A stretch of 64,000 bases of DNA from Faecalicatena orotica (GTDB taxonomy: Bacteria > Bacillota > Clostridia > Lachnospirales > Lachnospiraceae). Of this stretch, positions 50,244-59,353 are shown piece by piece. Position 1 is the stretch's first letter. The number at the start of each line of letters is the position of its first letter. The stretch lies in the NCBI RefSeq assembly GCF_003149245.1, contig NZ_QGDL01000003.1, positions 1 to 64,000 of the forward strand, written 5' to 3'. The notes beneath the pieces are model-generated. The model was given only the letters and a program-made list of their open reading frames with translations, was not told the DNA's origin and ran no database searches. The position numbers and the translations under genes were made by a program.

Positions 50244-50297
50244 GAAAGTTATAGACCAAAACGTGTCAGGAAATTCAGGCAGGAGAATAATAATTCT

Positions 50298-52358
50298 ATG
50301 AACGAAGATTCTAAAATCAGTGCGTTAAAAGGAATAGGTGAAAAGACGGAGGCATTATTTGTGAAAGCCGGAATCCGTACGATCGGCGAGCTGCTGCGAT
50401 ACTATCCAAGAGGATATGATGTTTATGATGACCCGGTATCTATCGGGGAGGCAGTGGAGGGCAGGACGGTCGCCATAACCGGTGCCATATACGGAAAGGT
50501 ACAGGTGGGCGGCAGCCGGAATATGCAGGTTACCACGATATACCTGAAGGATATTACAGGGACGCTGAAGGTGATCTGGTTCCGCATGCCGTTTTTGAGA
50601 AATACGCTTGCACGCGGAGGCATCATTACACTGCGGGGCAGAATTGTAAGAAGGCGCGACGGACTTGTGATGGAACATCCCGAGATCTTTTATCCGAGTG
50701 CGAAGTACGAGGAGAAACAGGGTACATTGCAGCCGGTCTATCCTCTTACGGCAGGGCTTACGAATAATGCAGTCAAAAAAGCGATGCTGCAGGCGGTCGA
50801 ATATCTGGATCTGAAGCAGGAATTCCTGCCTGAGGATATCCGGATGAAATATGGTCTGGCTGAGTATAATTATTCTGTGAGGGGGATTCATTTCCCGGAA
50901 GATAAAGAAGAATTTTTCCATGCCAGAGAACGTCTGGTATTTGAAGAATTTCTTGTGTTCGTCTTATCTCTTAAGAATCTCAAAAGCAGGGAGGACAAGG
51001 CGAAGAACGGATTTCTGTTCCGGGATCAGGAAAAGATCGACGCCTTTTTAGGTGCACTCCCGTATGAGCTGACGAATGCACAGAAAAAGGTATGGCTTGA
51101 GATGAAGCGGGATATGTCAGGAGAGCATATCATGTCGCGGCTTGTGCAGGGAGACGTAGGTTCCGGCAAGACGATAGTGGCGCTTTTAGGTTTGATGTAT
51201 GCCGGGCTGAATGGATATCAGGGGGCGATGATGGCCCCGACGGAGGTGCTGGCAAAGCAGCATTATGAGAATATCACTTCGATGTTCGGGCAGTATGATA
51301 TCCCGCTGAAGACAGAACTGCTGACCGGTTCGATGACGGCAAAGGAGAAGCGGGAGGCTTATGAACGGATTGCCTCCGGGGAGGCCGATATTATCATCGG
51401 GACCCATGCCCTGATTCAGGAGAAGGCACAGTACCGTAATCTGGCGCTTGTCGTAACAGATGAGCAGCACCGTTTTGGTGTGAAGCAGAGAGAGACGCTG
51501 GCCGGAAAAGGTGTTATGCCACATATTCTTGTCATGAGCGCCACGCCGATTCCACGGACGCTGGCAATCATCCTTTATGGCGATCTGGACATTTCGGTTA
51601 TCGATGAACTGCCTAAGAACAGGCTTCCGATTAAGAACTGTGTGGTAGACACAGGATACCGCGGCACGGCTTATAAATTCATGCAGAAACAGGTGGCAGA
51701 GGGCAGGCAGTGCTATGTGATCTGCCCGATGGTTGAGGAAAGCGAGAGCATGGAGGCGGAAAATGTAATCGACTACACCCAGATGCTGAAAGAATCTCTC
51801 GGAAACGGCATCCACATTGCTTATCTGCATGGCAAGATGAAGCAGGCGGAGAAAGATATCATTATGGAAGCGTTTGGAAGGAATGAGATCCAGATTCTTG
51901 TCTCCACTACGGTCATAGAGGTCGGGATCGATGTCCCGAATTCGACGGTCATGCTGATAGAGAATGCGGAACGGTTCGGCCTCGCCCAGCTCCACCAGCT
52001 CAGGGGCCGGGTGGGAAGGGGGAAACACCAGTCCTACTGCATTTTTATGAGTGCATCTAAATCAAAAGAGACAAAAGAACGTCTTGAAATTTTGAATAAA
52101 TCAAATGATGGATTTTTTATTGCATCCGAGGACTTAAGACTGCGGGGTCCCGGCGATCTGTTCGGAATCCGCCAGAGCGGGCTTCTGGATTTCAGGCTTG
52201 GTGACGTGTTCCAGGATTCTAAAATCCTGAAGATGGCGAATGAAGCCGCGGCAGAACTTTTAGAGGAAGATCCGGAACTGATAAAAGAGGGACATGAAAA
52301 GCTGAGAGACCATATTAACCACTATATGTCTGAGATTATGCTGGAGAATACGCTCTGA
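50298..52358 (+). CDS. recG: ATP-dependent DNA helicase RecG
   Basis: RecG remodels stalled replication forks. The 686-residue protein has an N-terminal wedge/OB domain, Walker A GDVGSGKTIVALL, DEQHRFG (motif II), SATPIPRT (III), then the C-terminal helicase lobe with QLRGRVGRGKHQSYC and FIASEDLRLRGPGDLFG. Length is typical. It starts at ATG 50298 with SD CAGGAGAA. A downstream SASP gene follows. Confidence 0.97.
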   Translation: MNEDSKISALKGIGEKTEALFVKAGIRTIGELLRYYPRGYDVYDDPVSIGEAVEGRTVAITGAIYGKVQVGGSRNMQVTTIYLKDITGTLKVIWFRMPFLRNTLARGGIITLRGRIVRRRDGLVMEHPEIFYPSAKYEEKQGTLQPVYPLTAGLTNNAVKKAMLQAVEYLDLKQEFLPEDIRMKYGLAEYNYSVRGIHFPEDKEEFFHARERLVFEEFLVFVLSLKNLKSREDKAKNGFLFRDQEKIDAFLGALPYELTNAQKKVWLEMKRDMSGEHIMSRLVQGDVGSGKTIVALLGLMYAGLNGYQGAMMAPTEVLAKQHYENITSMFGQYDIPLKTELLTGSMTAKEKREAYERIASGEADIIIGTHALIQEKAQYRNLALVVTDEQHRFGVKQRETLAGKGVMPHILVMSATPIPRTLAIILYGDLDISVIDELPKNRLPIKNCVVDTGYRGTAYKFMQKQVAEGRQCYVICPMVEESESMEAENVIDYTQMLKESLGNGIHIAYLHGKMKQAEKDIIMEAFGRNEIQILVSTTVIEVGIDVPNSTVMLIENAERFGLAQLHQLRGRVGRGKHQSYCIFMSASKSKETKERLEILNKSNDGFFIASEDLRLRGPGDLFGIRQSGLLDFRLGDVFQDSKILKMANEAAAELLEEDPELIKEGHEKLRDHINHYMSEIMLENTL

Positions 52359-52444
52359 CGCTCCCGGGAAAATGCTTTAAAAGCCTGTAAAATCCGCCTT
52401 TTTTAGCAATTTACAAAAATCACTAAAGAAGGAAGGAACTTCCA

Positions 52445-52474
52445 AGAGTAAAACAGCGAATCCTCCATATACTA
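52445..52474 (+). promoter_or_regulatory. Candidate sigma-G/F promoter of the SASP gene
   Basis: AGAGTA (52445-52450) and TATACTA (52468-52474) are 17 bp apart. This resembles the sigma-G pattern TGAATA / CATACTA (6 of 7 in the -10). Forespore expression of SASP genes is well known. Transcription would begin about 52481. Confidence 0.45.
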
Positions 52475-52479
52475 TGGTT

Positions 52480-52533
52480 GTAACACACAAGAGTGTTACT
52501 AAAAAATCTGAAAAAGTAACGAAGAAAAGTTAC
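52480..52533 (+). other. Two hairpins in the SASP mRNA leader
   Basis: GTAACAC/GTGTTAC (52480-52486 with 52493-52499) and GTAAC/GTTAC (52516-52520 with 52529-52533) form two stems in the 5' untranslated region. The first lies at the predicted 5' end and could protect the mRNA; the second is 3 bp before the SD region. Confidence 0.5.
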
Positions 52534-52551
52534 GAGAAGGAGGAAATTATC

Positions 52552-52758
52552 ATGGCAAGTCGTTCATCAAACAGAGCAGCCGTACCAGAGGCAAAGAGTG
52601 CACTGGACAAATTCAAATATGAGGTAGCAAGCGAGCTGGGAGTACCGCTTTCTGACGGTTACAACGGAGATTTAACATCTAAGCAGAACGGATCTGTTGG
52701 CGGTTATATGGTTAAGAAAATGATCGAACAGCAGGAAAGACAGATGGCTGGTAAATAA
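52552..52758 (+). CDS. Alpha/beta-type small acid-soluble spore protein
   Basis: The 68-residue protein reads MASRSSNRAAVPEAKSALDK and contains the GPR protease site region KFKYEVASELGV and the second conserved block GGYMVKKMIEQQE. It coats spore DNA and supplies amino acids on germination. ATG 52552 follows AAGGAGG (52537-52543) by 8 nt; an upstream in-frame start at 52474 lies in the leader, so is rejected. It indicates that the organism forms spores. Confidence 0.95.
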   Translation: MASRSSNRAAVPEAKSALDKFKYEVASELGVPLSDGYNGDLTSKQNGSVGGYMVKKMIEQQERQMAGK

Positions 52759-52772
52759 GCAAATTTCGTAAG

Positions 52773-52808
52773 AAAAAGCACTTAGGATTGACCTAAGTGC
52801 TTTTTTCT
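52773..52808 (+). terminator. Terminator after the SASP gene
   Basis: GCACTTAGG pairs with CCTAAGTGC (52778-52786 / 52792-52800), with flanking A and T runs that extend the stem; TTTTTTCT follows. Confidence 0.92.
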
Positions 52809-52848
52809 GCTAAAATTCAGCATAGTTAGAAGAATGAGGGTGTTTAAG

Positions 52849-53418
52849 ATGAGAGTCATTGCAGGAACTGCCAAAAGGTTACAACTTAAGACATTGGACG
52901 GACTTGACACAAGGCCGACGACTGACCGGATCAAAGAGACATTATTTAATATGATAGCCCCGGGTATTTACGACAGTATATTTCTTGATTTATTTAGTGG
53001 AAGCGGCGGGATAGGGATTGAGGCATTGAGCCGCGGCGCCCGTGAAGCAGTCTTTGTAGAAAATAATCCGAAGGCTATGGCTGTTATAAAAGAGAATCTG
53101 AAGTTTACGAAGCTGGACCACAAGGCACTGACGGTGACGAGGGACGTTATGACGGCGCTGTATCAGCTGGAGGGTGAAAAAAGCTTTGATTTTATATTTA
53201 TGGACCCTCCGTATGACAGAGAGCTTGAAAAGAAGGTGCTCAATTATCTGGCAGACTCACAGCTTGTTTACGAAGATACCGTGATTATTGTGGAAGCATC
53301 GAAAGAAACTGATTTTTCATACCTGGAAGAACTGGGTTTTTCCCTGATCAGGGAGAAGACCTACAAAACCAATAAGCATGTCTTAATTGAAAAGGCTGGA
53401 AAGGAAGAAATATGTTAA
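52849..53418 (+). CDS. rsmD: 16S rRNA (guanine966-N2)-methyltransferase
   Basis: The 189-residue SAM enzyme has [15 protein letters not shown], the SAM motif [20 protein letters not shown] and the catalytic FMDPPYD. It methylates G966 of 16S rRNA. ATG 52849 with GAGGG (52836-52840) 8 nt upstream. It overlaps coaD by 7 bp, the usual rsmD-coaD pair (B. subtilis ylbH-ylbI). Confidence 0.96.
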   Translation: MRVIAGTAKRLQLKTLDGLDTRPTTDRIKETLFNMIAPGIYDSIFLDLFSGSGGIGIEALSRGAREAVFVENNPKAMAVIKENLKFTKLDHKALTVTRDVMTALYQLEGEKSFDFIFMDPPYDRELEKKVLNYLADSQLVYEDTVIIVEASKETDFSYLEELGFSLIREKTYKTNKHVLIEKAGKEEIC

Positions 53419-53903
53419 AAGCAATTTATCCGGGAAGCTTTGACCCGGTTACATACGGACACCTCGATGTGATCAGAAGATCTTGTAAAATCGTGGATGA
53501 GTTAATTGTCGGAGTGCTGAATAATAATGCGAAAATGCCGTTGTTTTCTGCGGAAGAACGTGTTAAAATGTTAGAGGAAGTAACAAAAGACTTGACAAAT
53601 GTGAAAATTGTCCTGTTTAATGGATTATTAATTGATTTCGCAAGACAACAGGGGGCAGCTGTCGTAATCCGGGGACTGAGAGCGATTACTGACTTTGAAT
53701 ACGAGTTACAGATGTCCCAGACCAATCATAAACTGGAACCAGGTGTCGAGACTATGTTCTTGACCACAAGCATTGAATATTCTTACTTAAGTTCTACTAC
53801 AGTGAAAGAGATCGCAGCTTTTGGGGGAGATATATCACAATTTGTGCCGGAAGCTGTAGCAGTGGAACTGGAGAAAAAGATGAAAGCAAAAAGGAGAGTG
53901 TAA
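53412..53903 (+). CDS. coaD: Phosphopantetheine adenylyltransferase
   Basis: CoaD transfers AMP from ATP to 4'-phosphopantetheine in CoA synthesis. The 163-residue protein has [14 protein letters not shown] (the HxGH-type nucleotidyl motif, here TYGH), [13 protein letters not shown] and [18 protein letters not shown]. Overlaps rsmD by 7 bp. In B. subtilis the gene order continues with ylbJ, which is also nearby here. Confidence 0.97.
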   Translation: MLKAIYPGSFDPVTYGHLDVIRRSCKIVDELIVGVLNNNAKMPLFSAEERVKMLEEVTKDLTNVKIVLFNGLLIDFARQQGAAVVIRGLRAITDFEYELQMSQTNHKLEPGVETMFLTTSIEYSYLSSTTVKEIAAFGGDISQFVPEAVAVELEKKMKAKRRV

Positions 53904-53905
53904 CT

Positions 53906-54499
53906 ATGAGCAGCCGCATTGAGCAGATTATTGAAGAGATCGAGGAGTACATTGACAGGGACTGTAAGTTCCAGCCATTGTCTACGACAAAGATTATCGT
54001 GAATAAGGAACATCTGGATGAGTTATTGCGGGAACTCAGGATGAAGACACCAGATGAGATTAAGAGATATCAGAAGATCATAGCAAACAGAGACGCCATT
54101 CTTGCCGATGCACAGGCAAAAGCGGACGCCATGATTGAGGAAGCACAGGTACAGACGACAGAGCTGGTCAGCGAGCATGAGATCATGCAGCAGGCATATG
54201 CCCAGGCGAACGAGATCGTTACCCAGGCAACGGCTCAGGCGCAGGAGATTATAGACAACGCGACAGAGGATGCCAATGCAATCCGGCTCGGAGCCATCCA
54301 GTATACAGATGACCTGCTGGCGAATGCAGAGAGCATTATCGGCCATACACTGGACAGCTACACGACAAAGTATGACGGACTCATCAATTCCCTTCAGGAG
54401 TGTTACGATGTTGTGCGCACTAACCGTGCAGAACTCGAGGTTCCTGAGGACGATGGCAGCCAGTATGACATTCCTCAGGACGGCTTAGGTGAAATGTAA
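53906..54499 (+). CDS. Coiled-coil protein of unknown function
   Basis: The 197-residue protein is mainly an Ala/Gln/Glu-rich coiled coil (about residues 55-150: AQAKADAMIEEAQ, AQANEIVTQATAQAQEI) with a more globular start and an acidic end (EDDGSQYDIPQDG). It looks like the proteins often annotated 'ATPase' in Lachnospiraceae, or a DivIVA-like scaffold; no enzyme motif is present. ATG is 2 bp after coaD's stop, so translation is coupled. The 3' end overlaps ylbJ by 15 bp on the opposite strand. Confidence 0.8.
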   Translation: MSSRIEQIIEEIEEYIDRDCKFQPLSTTKIIVNKEHLDELLRELRMKTPDEIKRYQKIIANRDAILADAQAKADAMIEEAQVQTTELVSEHEIMQQAYAQANEIVTQATAQAQEIIDNATEDANAIRLGAIQYTDDLLANAESIIGHTLDSYTTKYDGLINSLQECYDVVRTNRAELEVPEDDGSQYDIPQDGLGEM

Positions 54500-55414
54500 A
54501 TACAGAAAAGCAATCAGGCTGGTAACCACTGCGGTTGCCAGCTTTTCTAATGTATACGGAAGGATGGAAAGGCTGGTTTTCTGAATCATACACTGTGTCT
54601 GCGCCACCGCACAGATCCCACCGAATGAAGTCAGGGCAAGGATCGCACAGTACTGCATGTCAAAAGGCAGGGCGGATTTTCCAAGCAGGGCGATTCCGTT
54701 CGTCACTTCCAGAGTGGGCAGGAGATATGTAATAAACGGAAACTCAAAGGGTGCTGACCGGACAAGCTCCAGAATAACCGAGAAGAGGATAATATACCCT
54801 CCAACCTTGGTGATCGTCTCAAAACTATCCATAATACATGTATCCACGATTTTAAAATTCCAATTTGCTTTTGTGTGCCCGGCTTCTTTTAAGCCGGAAA
54901 ATTGTTTTCTGCCTTTGAGGTAGAACCGTCTGAAAAAGAAGCTCATCAGCATTGGTGTCCCGAGCAGAATAAGCAGGGATGGAGCGATGAGCTCTTCTTT
55001 CCCCAGCGTTTTCCAGACGATAAAATTCAGGATAAACACCGGGCTTGTATTGTTGCAGAAGGAGAGAAGGTAGCGGCCTTCATCCTCGGACACATAGCTG
55101 CTGCCAATCAGGTCGGCCGTCACCTTTGCCCCCATAGGGTAACCGCAAAGGAATCCCGTGATGATGGCAAAGCTCCCGTTGTCTGATACTTTAAAAATTT
55201 TCTTAAGGACCGCCCCGACGGCGCCGGATATGTAATGGATACTGTCTGTACAGACCAGCAGATTTGTAATGATGATGAAAGGAAATAAGGTTGGCAGTAT
55301 GATTTGAAACCATAAAAGAAGACCTTCACTGGCACCGTTAAATACCGCTTTCGGAGAGATCAGCATGATTGCAAACAGTATGACAATTCCGATTCCGGCC
55401 AGATTACGTTTCAT
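54485..55414 (-). CDS. ylbJ: Sporulation integral membrane protein YlbJ
   Basis: The 309-residue polytopic protein belongs to the nucleoside-recognition (Gate) domain family and matches YlbJ: the opening LAGIGIVILFAIMLISPKAV, the GFLCGYPMGAKVTADLI segment and the last helix. ylbJ is sigma-E-dependent in B. subtilis and needed for sporulation. ATG 55414 has SD GAGGAGA; a longer start upstream lacks family similarity. Convergent with the coiled-coil gene, divergent from pepD. Confidence 0.9.
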   Translation of the reverse strand: MKRNLAGIGIVILFAIMLISPKAVFNGASEGLLLWFQIILPTLFPFIIITNLLVCTDSIHYISGAVGAVLKKIFKVSDNGSFAIITGFLCGYPMGAKVTADLIGSSYVSEDEGRYLLSFCNNTSPVFILNFIVWKTLGKEELIAPSLLILLGTPMLMSFFFRRFYLKGRKQFSGLKEAGHTKANWNFKIVDTCIMDSFETITKVGGYIILFSVILELVRSAPFEFPFITYLLPTLEVTNGIALLGKSALPFDMQYCAILALTSFGGICAVAQTQCMIQKTSLSILPYTLEKLATAVVTSLIAFLYLHFT

Positions 55415-55435
55415 AAGAAGGTCTCCTCGTGAATT

Positions 55436-55464
55436 TTGACAATAAATATTAATAAAGATATATG
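55436..55464 (+). promoter_or_regulatory. Sigma-A promoter of pepD
   Basis: Consensus TTGACA (55436-55441) and TATATG (55459-55464), 17 bp apart, 73 bp before the ATG. Confidence 0.7.
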
Positions 55465-55485
55465 AAATTGGTTGATTTTTTATGC
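55457..55485 (-). promoter_or_regulatory. Candidate sigma-E promoter of ylbJ
   Basis: On the minus strand GCATAAA (55485-55479) and CATATATC (55464-55457) are 14 bp apart. They resemble the sigma-E consensus (KMATATT / CATACAAT). The -10 overlaps the pepD -10 on the other strand. Confidence 0.45.
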
Positions 55486-55536
55486 CTCCTGTGACAAAAT
55501 GATGATAGCAACTTAAACAGGAAGGGGAATGAAACA

Positions 55537-56979
55537 ATGGCAGTATTAGAAGAATTAGAACCACAGGAAGTCTTTCACTATTTTGAAGAATTGAGTCAGA
55601 TTCCAAGGGGGACATTCAACACAAAAGCAGTAAGCGATTATTGCGTGAAGTTTGCAAATGACAGAGGACTCGAGGTCATTCAGGATGAACTGAACAATGT
55701 TATTATCAAAAAGCCGGGGACAGAAGGGTATGAAGAGAGTGAGCCGGTTATTGTTCAGGGACATCTGGATATGGTGTGTGAGAAGACGGAAGTTTCAGAT
55801 CACGATTTTGAAAAAGATCCGTTAGACCTCTATGTGGAGGACGGATTTGTAAAAGCAAGAGATACGACGTTGGGGGCTGACGATGGAATCGCAGTGGCGA
55901 TCGCACTTGCTTTGCTCGACAGTGATACGATCCCGCATCCGCCGCTTGAGGCAGTATTCACAGTGGATGAAGAAGTGGGAATGGGAGGGGCAGGCGGAAT
56001 CGACCTGACACCTTTGAAGGGAAAGATGCTCATAAACCTTGACTCAGAAGATGAGGGGACGATTATTGCAGGCTGTGCAGGCGGATTGAGCTTCTGCATG
56101 AATCTGCCGGTCGGAAGAAAGCAGGTAACAGGAGACTGCCTCGAGGTTACTATCAGAGGGTTAAAGGGAGGACATTCCGGAATGGAGATCCACCACCAGA
56201 GAGGCAATGCGAACAAACTTGCCGGACGTCTCCTGAACCGCCTGAACCAGAACATGGATATTTCACTGGCAGAAGTCCAGGGAGGTGCCAAAGACAATGT
56301 TATTCCGTCAGCCTGCACATTCACGATTGTCGTACACGACAGTGTAAAGGCAGAGATGATAATCGAGAACATGGAGAATGTCTGGAAACAGGAATTTGGC
56401 GAGGACGAACCTGAGCTGGAGGTTATCGTAACAAAGACAGAGAACATAGAGAAATCTGTGATGTCTGACATGGACATGAAGAAAGTAATCTTCTTTATCA
56501 ATAACTGCCAGAACGGTGTGTATGGCTTCAGCCGCTCCTTAAAGGGACTGGTTGAGACATCAGACAATCTCGGTGTTGTTACGACAGAAGAGAACAAAGT
56601 AAGCTTTGTCTTCCTGATCAGAAGTTCTGTTTCTTCGAAAATGGAGGAAATGAAAGAAGCCTTCATCAGCTGGGCTGAATTCCTTGGCGGGACCTATGAA
56701 CTCTCCGGGGCATATCCGGCATGGATGTATAAGGAAAATTCAAAGATCCGTCCGATCGTAGCAGAGGTATTCGAGAAGGTATATGGCAAGACGCCGAACA
56801 TCTCAACGATCCATGCAGGATTAGAGTGCGGACTCCTCTCCGGCAAGAAGCCGGAACTGGACTGCGTATCTTTCGGACCGAGGATGTATGACATACACTC
56901 TGTAAATGAGCGTCTGGATATTGCGTCCACATGGAGAATGTGGAACATTATCAAAGAAGTTCTGAAAGAATGCAAGTAG
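55537..56979 (+). CDS. pepD: Aminoacyl-histidine dipeptidase (PepD, M20C)
   Basis: The 480-residue zinc dipeptidase has VQGHLDMVCEK, LGADDGIAVAIALALL, VFTVDEEVGMGGAGG, MLINLDSEDEG and GLECGLLSGK with the expected metal-binding H, D, E and D residues. It cleaves Xaa-His dipeptides in the cytoplasm. SD AGGAAGGGG. A lid domain follows the first catalytic half. Divergent from ylbJ. Confidence 0.95.
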   Translation: MAVLEELEPQEVFHYFEELSQIPRGTFNTKAVSDYCVKFANDRGLEVIQDELNNVIIKKPGTEGYEESEPVIVQGHLDMVCEKTEVSDHDFEKDPLDLYVEDGFVKARDTTLGADDGIAVAIALALLDSDTIPHPPLEAVFTVDEEVGMGGAGGIDLTPLKGKMLINLDSEDEGTIIAGCAGGLSFCMNLPVGRKQVTGDCLEVTIRGLKGGHSGMEIHHQRGNANKLAGRLLNRLNQNMDISLAEVQGGAKDNVIPSACTFTIVVHDSVKAEMIIENMENVWKQEFGEDEPELEVIVTKTENIEKSVMSDMDMKKVIFFINNCQNGVYGFSRSLKGLVETSDNLGVVTTEENKVSFVFLIRSSVSSKMEEMKEAFISWAEFLGGTYELSGAYPAWMYKENSKIRPIVAEVFEKVYGKTPNISTIHAGLECGLLSGKKPELDCVSFGPRMYDIHSVNERLDIASTWRMWNIIKEVLKECK

Positions 56980-57039
56980 GACAGTCAGTGCTTCATATAT
57001 TAGAATGACTAACATATCAAAGGGGTTGTTCTTAAAAGC

Positions 57040-57879
57040 GTGAAGCGAAGAAAGTTACATAATTATGTGCTCCTGAATCTGCTTCTGGCTCTGTTTCTTA
57101 CGATTGGTATACACGAAGTTCTCACAATAGGGGGCTTTGCAAGGCTGAATGAAGATACGGTTACGTCAGACGGGTTCAGGAGGCAGACTCTGAATGAAGA
57201 GTTTCTGAATTACATACAGAATACAAAAGACCCGGGAAAAGACCTGGGTCTTTATTTGTTGGAAACTGATTTTGGGAAGAAACCACTGAAAACGGTGCCG
57301 GATAAACAGGTGTTGTATGAAATGGAGAAGAAGTGGGCAGGGAGGGAAGGATGGGATGCTTACCTTGCCCAGTGCAGGGGAATCTGGAACGATGTCAGGT
57401 ATTTCCCGATACCGGAGCCGGCAGGCAGCAAGGATTACGGGACATCTTTTGTTGATTCATGGATGTTTGAGCGCAGCTATGGAGGAAAGAGGGGGCATGA
57501 GGGAACTGATATTATGGCAGAGGAGAATACACGCGGACTCTATCCGGTCGTCAGTATGACGGATGGTGTAGTGCGCCACAAAGGCTGGCTGGAACAGGGG
57601 GGATGGAGGCTCGGGATCGTTGCACCCGGTGGTACATATTTCTACTATGCACATATGGATTCCTATGCGGATATTGAGGAGGGGGACACGGTCCGCGCCG
57701 GAGACCTGCTTGGTTATATGGGGGACACCGGCTACAGCAAAACAGAGGGGACAACAGGCAACTTCCCGGTGCACCTCCATGTAGGAATCTACATTTTTCA
57801 CGGAGAGGAAGAGATCAGTGTAAATCCGTACTGGGTTCTTAAGTATCTGGAAAATCGTAAAATCAAATGTGTGTATTAG
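57040..57879 (+). CDS. M23 family metallopeptidase, membrane-anchored
   Basis: The 279-residue protein begins with a basic start and a membrane helix (about 8-27), then a linker and an M23 (LytM) domain with the zinc residues in HEGTDIMAE, YYAHMDSY and FPVHLHVG. It probably cuts peptidoglycan cross-bridges or is a sporulation-linked regulator of them. GTG 57040; AAAGGGG (57020-57026) is rather far from it, so a different start is possible. Sits between pepD and RsmF-like. Confidence 0.85.
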   Translation: MKRRKLHNYVLLNLLLALFLTIGIHEVLTIGGFARLNEDTVTSDGFRRQTLNEEFLNYIQNTKDPGKDLGLYLLETDFGKKPLKTVPDKQVLYEMEKKWAGREGWDAYLAQCRGIWNDVRYFPIPEPAGSKDYGTSFVDSWMFERSYGGKRGHEGTDIMAEENTRGLYPVVSMTDGVVRHKGWLEQGGWRLGIVAPGGTYFYYAHMDSYADIEEGDTVRAGDLLGYMGDTGYSKTEGTTGNFPVHLHVGIYIFHGEEEISVNPYWVLKYLENRKIKCVY

Positions 57880-57890
57880 TAAGCGGGGTC

Positions 57891-57919
57891 TTTCACGAGT
57901 CAGGGATTTATGATATAAT
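57891..57919 (+). promoter_or_regulatory. Promoter of the RsmF-like gene
   Basis: TTTCAC (57891-57896) and TATAAT (57914-57919), 17 bp apart, with TGA before the -10 (extended). The ATG is 24 bp downstream after GGAGG. Confidence 0.65.
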
Positions 57920-57942
57920 CAATCCCATGTGGAGGAAACGAT

Positions 57943-59349
57943 ATGAATTTACCGATAGCATTTGAAGAGAAAATGAGAAGCCTGCTGCATGAAGAGTATG
58001 CGGATTATGAGAAGTGTTTTGACGAGGCGCGGCATTACGGGCTGCGTGTGAATACAAATAAAATTACTGTGGAAGAGTTTTTAAAGATTGCGCCGTGGAA
58101 GCTGGAGCCGATCCCGTGGATACACAATGGGTTCTATTATGACGGGGATAGTGTTCAGCCTGCAAAGCACCCGTACTATTTTGCGGGACTGTATTATCTG
58201 CAGGAGCCGAGTGCCATGACTCCGGCCGACAGGCTCCCGGTGGATCCGGGGGATAAGGTGCTGGATGTCTGTGCGGCCCCGGGGGGGAAGGCTACTGAGC
58301 TCGGAGCGAAGCTTCAGGGAAAGGGCGTCCTGATTGCGAATGACATCAGCAGTTCCAGAGCAAAGGGATTATTGAAGAATCTGGAACTGTTCGGAATCGG
58401 GAATATGATGGTGCTCAGTGAGGAGCCCGGGAAGCTGACGGAGTATTTCCGGGGGTATTTTGATAAGATTTTAATCGATGCCCCGTGTTCCGGAGAGGGG
58501 ATGTTCCGCAAGGATAAGAAGATGGTGAAGGCATGGGAGGAACACGGACCTGAATTCTTCTCAAAGATCCAGAGGAGTATTATTACACAGGCCGCTTCTA
58601 TGCTGAAGACAGGCGGCATGCTCTTATATTCCACCTGTACCTTTGACCCTTCCGAAAACGAGCAGACGATCGAATATCTGCTGTCAGAATATCCGGAATT
58701 TGAAATCTGCAGTATCCGGCCTTACGAAGGATTTGCCGAAGGAATGCCGGAAACGGGGGAGAGCGGGAATCAGGAACTTAAGAAGACGGTCCGCATCTTC
58801 CCCCACAGGATGCAGGGGGAAGGGCATTACCTTGCTCTGCTAAAGAAAGGGCATTGTGAAGAGAACCATGAAGCAGATGCAGACAGGGCCGGGAAAACGG
58901 CAGGGAGGAAGAAAAAGCTGCCTGAGGAACTGGATGCATTTTTTCAGGATGTGGACTGGGAACTGGATGCGTCCCGCCTTGATATACATGGAGAGCGTGT
59001 CTACTATATGCCGGAAGGCCTGCCTGACCTGAAGGGGGTCCGTTTTTTACGTTCCGGCCTTTTATTGGGAGAACTAAAGAAAAACCGCTTTGAACCGAGC
59101 CAGGCACTTGCCATGTGCCTGAAACGTAAAGATTATGCAAGGGTATTAGACCTGCCTTTGGCGGATGAGCGTGTCATCAAGTATCTGAAAGGGGATACGC
59201 TGGATCTGGAAGATATGGTGTCTGCAAAGGAGAAAGGCTGGTATCTGGTCTGCGTGGACGGATATCCGCTCGGATTCGGCAAACTTTTAGGCCAGACACT
59301 GAAGAATAAGTACCTCCCGGGCTGGAGATGGATGGGAAGTGGGCAGTAA
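57943..59349 (+). CDS. RsmF/RsmB-type rRNA (cytosine-5) methyltransferase
   Basis: The 468-residue protein has a NOL1/NOP2/Sun SAM domain: YLQEPSAMTPAD, VLDVCAAPGGKATELGAKL, NDISSSRAKGLLKNLELFG, DAPCSGEGMFRKD and the second catalytic cysteine in LLYSTCTFDPSENE. A C-terminal PUA-like part follows (SPxGF-like; DGYPLGFGKLLG). E. coli RsmF methylates C1407 of 16S rRNA; the site here is inferred. SD GGAGG. Stop overlaps the next frame. Confidence 0.93.
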   Translation: MNLPIAFEEKMRSLLHEEYADYEKCFDEARHYGLRVNTNKITVEEFLKIAPWKLEPIPWIHNGFYYDGDSVQPAKHPYYFAGLYYLQEPSAMTPADRLPVDPGDKVLDVCAAPGGKATELGAKLQGKGVLIANDISSSRAKGLLKNLELFGIGNMMVLSEEPGKLTEYFRGYFDKILIDAPCSGEGMFRKDKKMVKAWEEHGPEFFSKIQRSIITQAASMLKTGGMLLYSTCTFDPSENEQTIEYLLSEYPEFEICSIRPYEGFAEGMPETGESGNQELKKTVRIFPHRMQGEGHYLALLKKGHCEENHEADADRAGKTAGRKKKLPEELDAFFQDVDWELDASRLDIHGERVYYMPEGLPDLKGVRFLRSGLLLGELKKNRFEPSQALAMCLKRKDYARVLDLPLADERVIKYLKGDTLDLEDMVSAKEKGWYLVCVDGYPLGFGKLLGQTLKNKYLPGWRWMGSGQ

Positions 59350-59353
59350 AAAT

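Noticed and set aside
51186-52028. 280-codon open frame on the minus strand inside recG
   Set aside because: It is fully antisense to recG motifs that are clearly conserved, has no SD of its own and no recognisable domain.
55830-56666. 278-codon open frame on the minus strand inside pepD
   Set aside because: It is a shadow of pepD; the protein is low-complexity Ser/Pro-rich, as expected of an antisense frame.
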